Notes under the pieces: model-generated | Told to the model about the DNA's origin: nothing | Seen by the model: only the letters and a program-made list of their open reading frames with translations | Databases searched by the model: none | NCBI RefSeq assembly: GCF_018100805.1 | Contig: NZ_JAGJEA010000002.1 | Location: forward strand, 310,001-374,000 | Reading direction: 5' to 3' | Origin: Aquimarina sp. MMG016 | GTDB taxonomy: Bacteria > Bacteroidota > Bacteroidia > Flavobacteriales > Flavobacteriaceae | Length of the DNA: 64,000 nt | Shown: piece after piece, positions 1 through 8,517 of the stretch | How positions within the stretch are numbered: the stretch's first letter is position 1 | Layout of the letters: each line of letters starts with the position of its first letter | Translations under genes and position numbers: made by a program

Positions 1-95
1 CTCCACTAGAAGAAACACAAATCGTAGGGGGTAGAGATAAAGTTAAAGTAAAAGTAAAAGTGAAGATCAAAACCAGACTCACTACAACACTTTAA
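1..95 (+). CDS. Partial precursor peptide with double-glycine leader end and Lys-Val repeat core
   Basis: The only open frame at the left edge begins at base 3 and ends at TAA 93-95, giving 30 residues; the start lies outside the window. The visible part reads PLEETQIVGG followed by RDKVKVKVKVKIKTRLTTTL. The first part matches the end of a double-glycine leader (hydrophobic residue, acidic pair, Ile-Val, Gly-Gly) of the kind cut by C39 peptidases after GG. The 20-residue remainder is strongly cationic and alternates Lys with Val/Ile, which would make an amphipathic beta strand; it has no Cys or Ser. A C39 exporter and an oxygenase follow on the same strand. Leader and cleavage are inferred, and the missing 5' end could change the picture. 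Confidence 0.6.
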   Translation, partial: PLEETQIVGGRDKVKVKVKVKIKTRLTTTL

Positions 96-171
96 TAGTT
101 GGAACCATAATGAAGGAATCGGGAGGATTTATTTCTCCTGATTTCTCTCTAAGGAATTAAAAGATAATATT

Positions 172-1446
172 ATGGAAAAAATAATCAAAAAAACGGAACA
201 TTTTAGTAAAGCATGGTGGGATAATTTTCTGGTTGAAAATGAAAATTTCACTAAAACTAAAGTCTTTAGTAATACCCTAAATGATAAACAAGTAAATAAG
301 TTAAATGCTGAGGTATTAACAATTCTTAGGAATATGTATAAGCACAATGTTAATATAGAAGGCTTTAGGTTTTATTTGGACAGTGAAGAGCAGAATGAAG
401 ATTATGTTAAGGAACATATATTCAATAAACCACCTCCATTGGAGCATGAAAATATGGAACAATATGCAGCCCGGATGTTTAAAGACCAGAAATTCGCCAT
501 TATCCTCAATTTCACCGAAAAGTATTCTAATGAAATGGCAAAAATGCTTCGCAAAATGGTAGATCCACTTATCCAGAAAATGGGATATCCATTATTAGGG
601 TTAGACGGTACTATATTTATTGGTAATTACGGATATACACCACTAGGCATTCATCAAGATAGAAGAGGAGAAAATGTAATGCATTTTCATTTAGGACCAG
701 GAGATAAAATCATGTACAATTGGGAAGAAGATTTATACGAAGAATTAGCACAGTCCAAACCTAATAATACCAATATCAAACCATTATTAAAGCATGCTCA
801 GAAATATGAATTCAGCACAGGAGATGTATATTATATGCCCTGGAATAAATGGCATTTAGGATATTCTGGTGATTTATCGGTTGCGGTAACATTATGGTTT
901 AATAACCCGACCAAAGATACGTATACAAAGGCCATGTTTCGATCCTTGCAGGTACAGTATATTAATGAAGATGATACGGTACTAACTTTAGATAGTGATA
1001 CCAGTAATGTACATCCGTTATTAGCAGTCGAGAACCTTCATCGAGAAACTAGTTTTCTGGATATTCTGGATCATGTAAGTAAAGAGTACAGGCTTGCTAT
1101 CCTTAGTAACGGAGGATGGTCCGGGCTACCTTTAACGCTTAAAGCGGAAGAAACCTTTGATTTAGATGAAGACTATGGCATTTTGGCCGGCAAGCAGATC
1201 AAAACTCCAGAATTTTTCAAGATTTATTCTGTAAAATTCGAAGACGAATTGACATTTTTTGCCAGAGGATATAAAATGGAAATTAAATACCATCCTGAAT
1301 TAGAAAATATTATCAAAAGATTAAATACTCATGAAGTTATCGCTGTAGATGAATTAATTAAAAAGCTCTCAGAAGATTGGCCGGTAGATGCGGGGCTCTA
1401 TTTTCTAGGTCTGCTTTATGATAAAAAAGCAATAGAAATTGTTTAA
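172..1446 (+). CDS. JmjC/cupin-like Fe(II)/2-oxoglutarate-dependent oxygenase, probable peptide hydroxylase
   Basis: A 424-residue cytosolic protein without signal peptide. The centre carries a JmjC/cupin facial triad: H161-Q-D163 in GIHQDRRG and a distal His228 in NKWHLGYSGD, with the FHLGPGD and GDVYYMPW strands of the double-stranded beta helix between them. The C-terminal part (about 250-424) is helical and of unknown role, like the extra domain of cupin_4 hydroxylases. Such enzymes hydroxylate amino-acid side chains in proteins. It lies 76 bases after a putative precursor peptide and 83 bases before a peptidase-containing exporter, so the precursor is the likely substrate (inference). 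ATG 172 is the first good start after the peptide gene. Confidence 0.75.
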   Translation: MEKIIKKTEHFSKAWWDNFLVENENFTKTKVFSNTLNDKQVNKLNAEVLTILRNMYKHNVNIEGFRFYLDSEEQNEDYVKEHIFNKPPPLEHENMEQYAARMFKDQKFAIILNFTEKYSNEMAKMLRKMVDPLIQKMGYPLLGLDGTIFIGNYGYTPLGIHQDRRGENVMHFHLGPGDKIMYNWEEDLYEELAQSKPNNTNIKPLLKHAQKYEFSTGDVYYMPWNKWHLGYSGDLSVAVTLWFNNPTKDTYTKAMFRSLQVQYINEDDTVLTLDSDTSNVHPLLAVENLHRETSFLDILDHVSKEYRLAILSNGGWSGLPLTLKAEETFDLDEDYGILAGKQIKTPEFFKIYSVKFEDELTFFARGYKMEIKYHPELENIIKRLNTHEVIAVDELIKKLSEDWPVDAGLYFLGLLYDKKAIEIV

Positions 1447-1529
1447 GAGAACCATACATATTCTAAAATAAAGAATGTGTCTTAATATGATTCAATAGAT
1501 CATCCAAACCTCAAAAATCAAATAATAAA

Positions 1530-3743
1530 ATGTCTTTTCAATTTACACACCAGCATGATAATATGGATTGCGGACCAGCTTGCTTAAGTATGGTAGCCAG
1601 CAGTTATGGAAAGAACTATCCCTTAAAATATTTAAAAGATAATTCTGCGATTACTCGCGAAGGAGTCTCTTTAAGTGGGATACGAGAAGCAGCAGGAGAG
1701 ATAGGCCTGGATGTAGTTTCTTCAAAAATTAGTATTGAGGATCTCAAAGCCAATAAAGACTTTATGCCCTGTATAGTACATTGGAACCAAAATCATTTTG
1801 TAGTTCTTCGTAAGATCTCTAAAAACCTTTTTAATGATGGATATACTTATCATGTGGCCGATCCGGCACATGGAGTAGTTCGGTTATCCGAGGAAAACTT
1901 CAAGAAATCTTGGTTATGTGGAGATGAGGAAGGTATTATATTGTTTCTGTTTCCAACAAAAGAGTTTCATGAAAAAGAATCGGTGAAAAAAGAAAAAGTA
2001 TCTATAAAGTATATGTTTAGTTTTCTAAAACCTTATAGAAAACAACTTACCTATATGTTCTTCTTATTATTGATAGGTAGTGGATTAACATTAATCTTTC
2101 CATTTCTTACTCAATTATTGATTGATAAAGGAGTGAATGTTAAAGATATAGATTTTGTGTTTTTAATTCTTTCTGCCCAGCTAGGGGTTTTCCTGGGATC
2201 GATTACCATAGATATTTTTCGTAACTGGCTAATGTTATATGTGGGTACACATCTTAGTATTACTATCATTTCAGATTTTATAAAGAAGATGTTACAGTTA
2301 CCGATTAAGTTTTTTGATACCAAAAAGAAAGGAGATTTTATTCAGCGTATACAGGATAATGAGCGGATAGAAGAGTTTTTAACATCACAAGGGCTTACCA
2401 CATTATTTTCCTTAATAACATTTGCTGTTTTCTTCGGAGTATTCTGGTATTATGATCATAAAATATTTTTAGTATACCTCTTATTAACTGTTATTGCTGT
2501 AGGTTGGTCTTTCTTCTGGCTTAAGAAACGTAAGCGATTAGACTATTATCGTTTTCAACAGCGTAGTGAGGATCAGGAATCCATTTATGAAATTATTAAT
2601 GGGGTGACAGAGATGAAAATCAATCAGTTTGAGGATTTTAAAAGAAAAGAATGGGAGAAGATCCAACAAAAACTCTTTAAATTAAATATTAGAATACTTA
2701 AAATCGATCAGATTCAGCTTTCTGGTTTTGAGTTTATAAATCAATTAAAGAATATTCTGGTTACTTTTTTAGCAGCGACCTATGTAGTTCAGGATAAGAT
2801 GACATTAGGGGCACTATTGAGTGTATCGTATATTATTGGCCAGATGAATTCACCGATCAATCAATTGATCACTTTCTTTAGATCGTTGCAAGATGCTAAA
2901 TTAAGTTTAGAACGATTAAACGAAGTACAAAATCATCCGGTAGAAGAGCAAGAAGGGCAGAAACCTATTATTAGGTCTAATACCTATAAAAAGAACGGAA
3001 TCGAGAGAGGAATCCACCTGAATAATGTAAGCTTCAGGTATGGTGGATCAATGTCTCCAGAAGTACTAAAAGATATAGATCTTTGCATTCCTGAAGGTAA
3101 GATAACCGCCATAGTAGGTGCAAGTGGAAGCGGCAAAACCACACTGATGAAATTATTACTTAGATTCTATGATCCTACAGAAGGGCAGATACATTTTAAT
3201 CATGATAATATTTTGGATATTTCTCCAAAAAGTATACGTGAGAATTGCGGAGTCGTGATGCAAGATGGATATATCTTTTCGGATACTATAGCGCGTAATA
3301 TCGCGACAGGTGATGAAGATATCGATGTTGATAAACTAAATCATGCGATTAAAATAGCCAATATAGAAAATTTTATATCGTCTTTACCGCTAGGACTAAA
3401 AACCAAAATAGGTGCAGCAGGTAATGGAATATCAGGAGGTCAACGTCAACGAATTCTTATTGCCAGAGCAGTCTATAAAAATCCTCACTATATTGTTTTT
3501 GATGAGGCCACTAGTGCATTGGATGCCGAAAACGAAAAAATAATACACGATAACCTACAAGGGTTTTTTAAGCAAAAAACAGTATTGATCATTGCACACC
3601 GATTAAGTACGGTAAAAAACGCAGATCAGATTATTGTACTAAAGAATGGTGAAATAGTAGAAAGTGGTAATCATCAGGAACTAGTCGAGCATAAAGCGGA
3701 TTATTTTAATCTGGTCAAGAACCAGCTGGAATTAGGAAATTAG
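1530..3743 (+). CDS. Peptidase-containing ABC exporter (C39 peptidase, membrane and ATPase domains)
   Basis: A 737-residue PCAT exporter that cuts double-glycine leaders and exports the mature peptide. The N-terminal C39 peptidase (about 1-135) has the papain-like triad: Cys14 in MDCGPACLS, His89 in NQNHF and Asp111 in VADPAHG. The membrane domain is about 160-440. The ATPase (about 500-737) has Walker A GASGSGKTT (from residue 530), signature ISGGQRQR, Walker B YIVFDEATSALD and switch IAHRLS. All active residues are present and the length is typical (700-740). No adaptor (HlyD-like) or TolC gene follows in the window, so partners, if needed, are elsewhere or upstream. It belongs with the peptide and oxygenase genes upstream. 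Confidence 0.95.
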   Translation: MSFQFTHQHDNMDCGPACLSMVASSYGKNYPLKYLKDNSAITREGVSLSGIREAAGEIGLDVVSSKISIEDLKANKDFMPCIVHWNQNHFVVLRKISKNLFNDGYTYHVADPAHGVVRLSEENFKKSWLCGDEEGIILFLFPTKEFHEKESVKKEKVSIKYMFSFLKPYRKQLTYMFFLLLIGSGLTLIFPFLTQLLIDKGVNVKDIDFVFLILSAQLGVFLGSITIDIFRNWLMLYVGTHLSITIISDFIKKMLQLPIKFFDTKKKGDFIQRIQDNERIEEFLTSQGLTTLFSLITFAVFFGVFWYYDHKIFLVYLLLTVIAVGWSFFWLKKRKRLDYYRFQQRSEDQESIYEIINGVTEMKINQFEDFKRKEWEKIQQKLFKLNIRILKIDQIQLSGFEFINQLKNILVTFLAATYVVQDKMTLGALLSVSYIIGQMNSPINQLITFFRSLQDAKLSLERLNEVQNHPVEEQEGQKPIIRSNTYKKNGIERGIHLNNVSFRYGGSMSPEVLKDIDLCIPEGKITAIVGASGSGKTTLMKLLLRFYDPTEGQIHFNHDNILDISPKSIRENCGVVMQDGYIFSDTIARNIATGDEDIDVDKLNHAIKIANIENFISSLPLGLKTKIGAAGNGISGGQRQRILIARAVYKNPHYIVFDEATSALDAENEKIIHDNLQGFFKQKTVLIIAHRLSTVKNADQIIVLKNGEIVESGNHQELVEHKADYFNLVKNQLELGN

Positions 3744-3889
3744 TAGTTGTTTAGCGTTTAGGAATTATGGATATATTGTATATGAATAGGGGATAGTTTT
3801 AAAGTATTTGGAAAAATTCCATTTAATAGGATAAATTCCATTTTGTCATTTTTTATTGTAGTTTTGCAGATAGCAAAATTTATCATCTT

Positions 3890-5269
3890 ATGCAAGACCA
3901 ACTATATGCTGTAATTGATGTAGAAACTACAGGAAAAGGAATATCCGGTAACTGCATTACAGAAATATGTATAGTAGTATTACGTGGTAACCAGATCATC
4001 GATAAATTCACTTCGTTGGTCAATCCCGAGCAAAATATTCCGTCTTTTATTACTGGCCTTACCGGTATTGATAATGATATGGTTCGCGATGCTCCAAGAT
4101 TTGAGGAAATTTCAGACCGTATTCTGGAGATGACTAAGGATGCCATTTTTGTGGCACATAATGTGAATTTTGATTACAATGTAATTCGTGGAGAGTTTAA
4201 AAACCTTGGGCATGCCTTTACCCGAAAGAAACTATGTACAGTTCGTCTAGCCAGAAAACTGATTCCGGGATTACTATCTTATAGTTTAGGCAGGCTTTGC
4301 AATACGCTGAACATTCCTTTAGAGGGTAGGCACAGAGCAGAAGGTGATACCGATGCCACAGTAATCTTGTTTCAGAGAATTTTATCCTTAGATCCGAATT
4401 ACAAGGTTATTAGTTCATTTTTAAACGCTCGATCTAAACAAGCTACTTTACCACCACATTTAAACCGATCCTATATTGATCAATTACCTGAGGAAACAGG
4501 GATTTATTTATTCAAGGATCAAAAAGATAAAATTATTTATGTCGGAAAGGCGAAAAACATAAAACAACGAGTGACCAGTCATTTTTATGACAAAAAGAAT
4601 AGAGAATATGCTTTGGGTCAGAACACTTATGCAATTGATTATGAGGTGACAGGTAATGAGTTGGTTGCATTATTATCTGAAGCCGAAAAAATCCGCAAAC
4701 ACTATCCAGAGTATAATATAGCGCAAAAAAGACCGGCAGCTACCTATCGGATCATGCATTATACCAATAGAAAAGGAATTGTGCAATTAGCCATTGATAA
4801 GGCTACGATTAATGATAATCCATCGGAGATCTTTTATCATAAAACTGAAGCAATAGAGCGGTTAGAGCGCCTATGCGAAGATCACCGTTTATGCCCTAAG
4901 TATTGTAATTTGCAGAACATAACCGGCAGTTGCTCACATTATAAAATAAAAAACTGCAAGGGCGTATGCGATGATCGAGAATCTGTGGCATTATATAACA
5001 TTCGTGCACAACAAGCACTACATGAATTACAAGAGCAGAAGCAGACCTATGTAATCAGAGAAAAAGGTAGGGAAGCAGATGAACAGAGTTTTGTAATGAT
5101 TAGAGACGGTATCTATAAAGGTTATGGATTTATTAGTCTTTCAGAACAAGTATCTAGTTTAGAAGAATGCGAAAATTATTTGGTTGCTCAAAAACACACT
5201 TACCATACTGCCAAAATCATACATAGCTACTTACGAAAACACGGTGAGCGAAATGTGGAGTATTTATAA
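3890..5269 (+). CDS. DnaQ-like 3'-5' exonuclease fused to GIY-YIG (UvrC N-terminal-like) nuclease
   Basis: A 459-residue fusion. Residues 1-175 form a DEDDh exonuclease like the DNA polymerase III epsilon subunit: exo I DVETTG (D10, E12), exo II around FVAHNVNFDYN, and exo III HRAEGDTDAT. Residues about 200-280 form a GIY-YIG domain (ETGIYLFKD then IIYVGKAKNIKQRV) as in UvrC/Cho nucleases. The end contains a cysteine set (LCPKYC, GSCSHY, NCKGVC) that may bind metal. This architecture is known in Bacteroidota and is thought to act in DNA repair or maintenance, but its exact role is unsettled. A possible -7 element TAGTTTTG lies at 3859-3866, with no well-spaced -33 partner that I could find. 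Confidence 0.9.
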   Translation: MQDQLYAVIDVETTGKGISGNCITEICIVVLRGNQIIDKFTSLVNPEQNIPSFITGLTGIDNDMVRDAPRFEEISDRILEMTKDAIFVAHNVNFDYNVIRGEFKNLGHAFTRKKLCTVRLARKLIPGLLSYSLGRLCNTLNIPLEGRHRAEGDTDATVILFQRILSLDPNYKVISSFLNARSKQATLPPHLNRSYIDQLPEETGIYLFKDQKDKIIYVGKAKNIKQRVTSHFYDKKNREYALGQNTYAIDYEVTGNELVALLSEAEKIRKHYPEYNIAQKRPAATYRIMHYTNRKGIVQLAIDKATINDNPSEIFYHKTEAIERLERLCEDHRLCPKYCNLQNITGSCSHYKIKNCKGVCDDRESVALYNIRAQQALHELQEQKQTYVIREKGREADEQSFVMIRDGIYKGYGFISLSEQVSSLEECENYLVAQKHTYHTAKIIHSYLRKHGERNVEYL

Positions 5270-5450
5270 ATAGAGTCATATTATTTACCATAAATGCGGT
5301 TTCATGTAGTGCTTTATCAGGTTTATAGTACTATTAAACAGGGTACAAAATCTCCAATTTCACAGCATTTATAACAGATGTATGGCCAATAAGATATTTT
5401 ATATTAAGTCTGAAAATAATTGTATGTTGCAATCCATAAGTGAATGGAAT

Positions 5451-5621
5451 ATGCCTAAGAAAGGAAAGGAAAAAAACACACATAATAAAGCAAAGCATGC
5501 TAAACTAATGCAGCGCAAAAAGAATAAGCTCAAAAAAGAAAAAGAAGAGAGGGCAGCACGATTAAAAGCTTTAGTTCGAAAGATGCATCAACAAAAAAAT
5601 AGAGAAACTCCTAATGAGTAA
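5451..5621 (+). CDS. Small lysine-rich basic protein
   Basis: A short reading frame starting MPKKGKEKN and continuing in a Lys/Arg/Glu-rich helix (RKKNKLKKEKEERAARL). The frame is open from 5382, but the ATG at 5451 fits the composition change best. Its stop overlaps the start of the next gene in ATGAGTAA, which suggests translational coupling. The composition suggests a nucleic-acid-binding or coiled-coil peptide. I recognise no family, and whether it is made is uncertain. Confidence 0.5.
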   Translation: MPKKGKEKNTHNKAKHAKLMQRKKNKLKKEKEERAARLKALVRKMHQQKNRETPNE

Positions 5622-6006
5622 TTGTTATTGTGGCTTAACAAAACCGTATGATGCCTGTTGTGGAAAAGTTCATCAGGATATTATGAATGCAGCTACTGCA
5701 GAAGACCTAATGAGATCCCGCTATAGTGCTTTTGTATTAGCTAAGGGTGATTATCTGATGAAAAGCCATTATAGTGCTACCAGACCTTCGTCTAAAGAAA
5801 AGAAATCTATTATACAATGAACCAAATCGGTTAATTGGATCAAGTTAGAAGTGTTGCATACATCAAAGGGAATGTCAAAAGATACAGAAGGCACAGTAGA
5901 ATTTAAGGCGTTTTATTATGAACAAGGCACTTTGCAAGTCATCCATGAGCATTCTTCATTTATCAAAGAAAATGGTCACTGGGTGTATTTGGGTAAGGTT
6001 TCATAG
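5614..6006 (+). pseudogene. YchJ/UPF0225-like SEC-C protein interrupted by an in-frame TGA
   Basis: The first 68 codons encode a YchJ-like protein: the SEC-C zinc motif CYCGLTKPYDACCG, then the family core LMRSRYSAFVLAKGDYLMKS. A TGA at 5818-5820 interrupts the frame. Reading on in the same frame gives TKSVNWIKLEVL, then VEFKAFYYEQGT and ENGHWVYLGKVS up to TAG 6004-6006, which is the expected rest of the family (about 130 residues in all). The TGA falls where relatives tend to have Trp, so a single TGG to TGA change explains it. The gene is either a recent pseudogene or contains a sequence error; nothing suggests UGA recoding. Confidence 0.8.
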
Positions 6007-6142
6007 GGATTTGCAAGAATTGTTATTTATTTCGAGTTATAATGAAGTGTAGCAGAGTAATTGTATAAAGAATTGTATCCAGAGACTTTTGAACCTCTAA
6101 TATCTAAAAGATACTTTTTATATTTACTCCATAAATACAGAT

Positions 6143-7180
6143 ATGGATGTACAGCAGCAATTGATTTTTTTGTTTAGCGCTTTAGGCGCATCTAATGGGT
6201 TGTTTTTAAGTCTTTATTTTGGTTTTTTTACTAAACAGAAACAACGATCTAGTTATTTTCTTTCGGCTTTGCTGTTTGTATTAAGTGTAAGAATAATTAA
6301 ATCTATTTTTTTCTATTTTAACCCTCAGTTATCTGAGTTATTTATTCAAATCGGCCTCTCTGCTTGTGTACTTATCGGTCCTTTTCTGTATTTATATAGT
6401 ACAGCAGTTTTTTCGGATAAAAAATCCAATACGTGGCTACTACATATTCTACCGGCTGCATTTGTACTAATTGTGCTATGTGTGCTATATCCTTATTGGG
6501 AATACCGAAGACTATGGGCAGGATATATAATAAAATTGATCTATCTTCAATGGTTTATCTATATCATTATTACCGGCATATTTCTTAAGTCAATATTAAA
6601 AAAACTCTTTTCTAAAGAATCCAAACTAAAAGATATAGACATATGGGTACTTAGTATTTTTATTGGGATTACCTTGATTTGGTTAGGATATAACATTGGC
6701 TCTTATACATCTTATATTGTCGGTGCTCTTTCTTTTTCTTTTGTTTTTTATCTGTTGGTATTGTTCTGGATTTTCAAGAGAAAAAAGAACACCATGTTTT
6801 TTGAAGATCAAGTTAAATATGCAAACAAAAAAATTAGCGAGGATGAAGCTATAGCTTTTAAAGAGCGACTTCATACTATGATCATAGAACAAGAGTTATA
6901 TAAAAACGCAAATATAAAGCTTCAGGATGTGGCTAATGGATTAAAAGTACCATCACATTATCTTTCTCAGTTTTTAAATGATAATTTGGGTAAGAGTTTT
7001 TCTCTTTTTATAAATAAGTATCGAATTGAGGAAGCAAAACGTTTATTGACCATAGAGGACAACCTTACCACAGAAGCTATAGGTTATGAATGTGGTTTTA
7101 ATTCTAAGTCTACTTTTTTTACTGCTTTTAAAAAGATTACCGGTTTGACTCCAAATCAATATAAGAAAGAAAAACACTAG
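6143..7180 (+). CDS. Membrane-anchored AraC-family transcription regulator
   Basis: A 345-residue protein. The first about 215 residues hold roughly seven hydrophobic segments (starting LIFLFSALGASNGLFLSLYFGF), and the C-terminal 100 residues form an AraC/XylS double helix-turn-helix (IKLQDVANGLKVPSHYLSQFLN, then TEAIGYECGFNSKSTFFTAFKKITGLTPNQYKKEK). This layout is common in Bacteroidota, where the membrane part is thought to sense a signal and the HTH part to control nearby genes. The DJ-1/NTF2-like gene group starting 97 bases downstream on the same strand is the obvious candidate target (inference). Confidence 0.9.
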   Translation: MDVQQQLIFLFSALGASNGLFLSLYFGFFTKQKQRSSYFLSALLFVLSVRIIKSIFFYFNPQLSELFIQIGLSACVLIGPFLYLYSTAVFSDKKSNTWLLHILPAAFVLIVLCVLYPYWEYRRLWAGYIIKLIYLQWFIYIIITGIFLKSILKKLFSKESKLKDIDIWVLSIFIGITLIWLGYNIGSYTSYIVGALSFSFVFYLLVLFWIFKRKKNTMFFEDQVKYANKKISEDEAIAFKERLHTMIIEQELYKNANIKLQDVANGLKVPSHYLSQFLNDNLGKSFSLFINKYRIEEAKRLLTIEDNLTTEAIGYECGFNSKSTFFTAFKKITGLTPNQYKKEKH

Positions 7181-7277
7181 TTTTTTTAGTACTATTTTAT
7201 AAAACCGAACTTCTATTTTATAATTCATAAATCAATTTTGATCAAGAAGTTTCAATTTGCTGATAAATAAATTCAGT

Positions 7278-8045
7278 ATGCGAAACACAATATCATTTAT
7301 TTTTATTGCTTTTCTGATATGGGGTTGTGAAACTTCATTTCACGAACAACATAAAAACTCTGCAGGTAAAATTTTATTTATTACATCTAATCAGCATACC
7401 TATGGTGATACTGATATCAATACTGCTAATCATTTTGCGGAAATCGTTTTGGCTTATGATGTATTTGTTAAAGAAGGGTATCGGATAGATTTTGTTAGTC
7501 CGAAAGGTGGTGCTATTCCTATTGGGTATATCAAAACTTCAGATTCTATACAAAAAAGGTACCTATATGATACTACATTCATGAATTTGCTTAAAAACAC
7601 TAAGAGACCAATAGATATAAATGCTTCAGACTATAAAGCTGTGTATTATAGTGGAGGAGGAGCGGCAATGTTTGGCGTTCCAGAAAATAAGACTATACAA
7701 AGTATAAGTAGAAAAGTTTATGAAAATAATGGAGTAGTATCTGCTATTTGTCATGGAACAGCCGGTATCGTAAATATTACAAAAATCGATGGGAGTTACC
7801 TTTATAAAGGGAAGAAAGTCAATGGTTTCCCGGATAAATTCGAAAATAAAGAAGCTAAGTATTATCAGCAATTTCCATTTTCTATTGAAGAAACCATTCG
7901 AAAAAATGGGGGCTCCTTTGTATACTCTGAAAAAGGTTGGGATGGGTATTATACCATTGATGGTAGATTGATTACAGGACAGGATCCCACAGCCTCGGCA
8001 TTGGTGGCTCAAAAGATTATCGAAACAATTCAACAATCAAATTAA
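7278..8045 (+). CDS. DJ-1/PfpI-family lipoprotein
   Basis: A DJ-1/PfpI (type 1 glutamine amidotransferase-like) protein. The nucleophile elbow VSAICHGTAG carries the conserved Cys, and an acidic patch (NHFAEIVLAYD) lies near the N-terminus as in the family. I chose ATG 7278 (MRNTISFIFIAFLIWGC) because it starts a clean lipoprotein signal with lipobox Cys in IWGCETS; an in-frame TTG at 7257 would add seven residues. The protein is predicted on the periplasmic side of a membrane, unusual since many relatives are cytosolic. Relatives act as chaperone-like, glyoxalase-like or hydrolase proteins; the substrate cannot be told. It probably shares a transcript with the next two genes. Confidence 0.85.
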   Translation: MRNTISFIFIAFLIWGCETSFHEQHKNSAGKILFITSNQHTYGDTDINTANHFAEIVLAYDVFVKEGYRIDFVSPKGGAIPIGYIKTSDSIQKRYLYDTTFMNLLKNTKRPIDINASDYKAVYYSGGGAAMFGVPENKTIQSISRKVYENNGVVSAICHGTAGIVNITKIDGSYLYKGKKVNGFPDKFENKEAKYYQQFPFSIEETIRKNGGSFVYSEKGWDGYYTIDGRLITGQDPTASALVAQKIIETIQQSN

Positions 8046-8072
8046 TATACAAAACCTTAAAAAACGAAACAG

Positions 8073-8507
8073 ATGATGAAAACTATTGTATTAACATTTT
8101 TATTACTTACCACTTCTTTAGCTTCTATACATGCACAAAGTGATGACTATAAACTGGTAGCACAAACTGTATCGTATTACCTGGATGGTGGAACGAATAA
8201 CAATTTTGAAACCGTACAAAAAGCATTTCACCCTAATGCGATAATGAGAGGAATTAGGGGAGGAAAATATATGGAAATAAATGCGCTTGAATTCTTTAAG
8301 AAAGTAATAAAACCAGGACCTAAACAGAATAGAAAAACTCGTATCGATTATATTAATATATCCGGAAATACCGCTAGTGCAAAGCTAGAAATAGAATATC
8401 CGAACTTTATGTTTATAGATTATATGAATTTATTGAAAGTGGACGGGGAATGGAAGATAGTAAGTAAGATTTACTATAGAAAGTCTTTTGAAAATAACAA
8501 TAACTAA
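8073..8507 (+). CDS. Secreted NTF2-like (putative lumazine-binding family) protein
   Basis: A 144-residue protein with a signal peptide ending near SLASIHAQ. The mature part resembles the NTF2-like "putative lumazine-binding" family of Bacteroidota: a start of the type YKLVAQTVSYYLDGGTNN, then AFHPNAIMRG, and an end NLLKVDGEWKIVSKIYYRK. These small alpha+beta barrels bind ligands or act as enzymes; the ligand is not predictable. It starts 28 bases after the DJ-1 gene and ends just before the second NTF2-like gene, so the three look co-transcribed. Confidence 0.85.
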   Translation: MMKTIVLTFLLLTTSLASIHAQSDDYKLVAQTVSYYLDGGTNNNFETVQKAFHPNAIMRGIRGGKYMEINALEFFKKVIKPGPKQNRKTRIDYINISGNTASAKLEIEYPNFMFIDYMNLLKVDGEWKIVSKIYYRKSFENNNN

Positions 8508-8517
8508 AAACAACCAT

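Noticed and set aside
40-75. Lys-Val codons as mere low-complexity DNA (AAAGTA repeats)
   Set aside because: The repeat is in frame, ends in a proper C-terminus and follows a GG leader motif next to a C39 exporter, so coding is more likely than noise.
5818-5820. Selenocysteine or recoded UGA in the YchJ-like gene
   Set aside because: The site fits Trp rather than Cys, and I see no SECIS-like hairpin or selenoprotein context.
7626-8036. 136-codon minus-strand open frame
   Set aside because: Shadow of the DJ-1-family gene on the plus strand.
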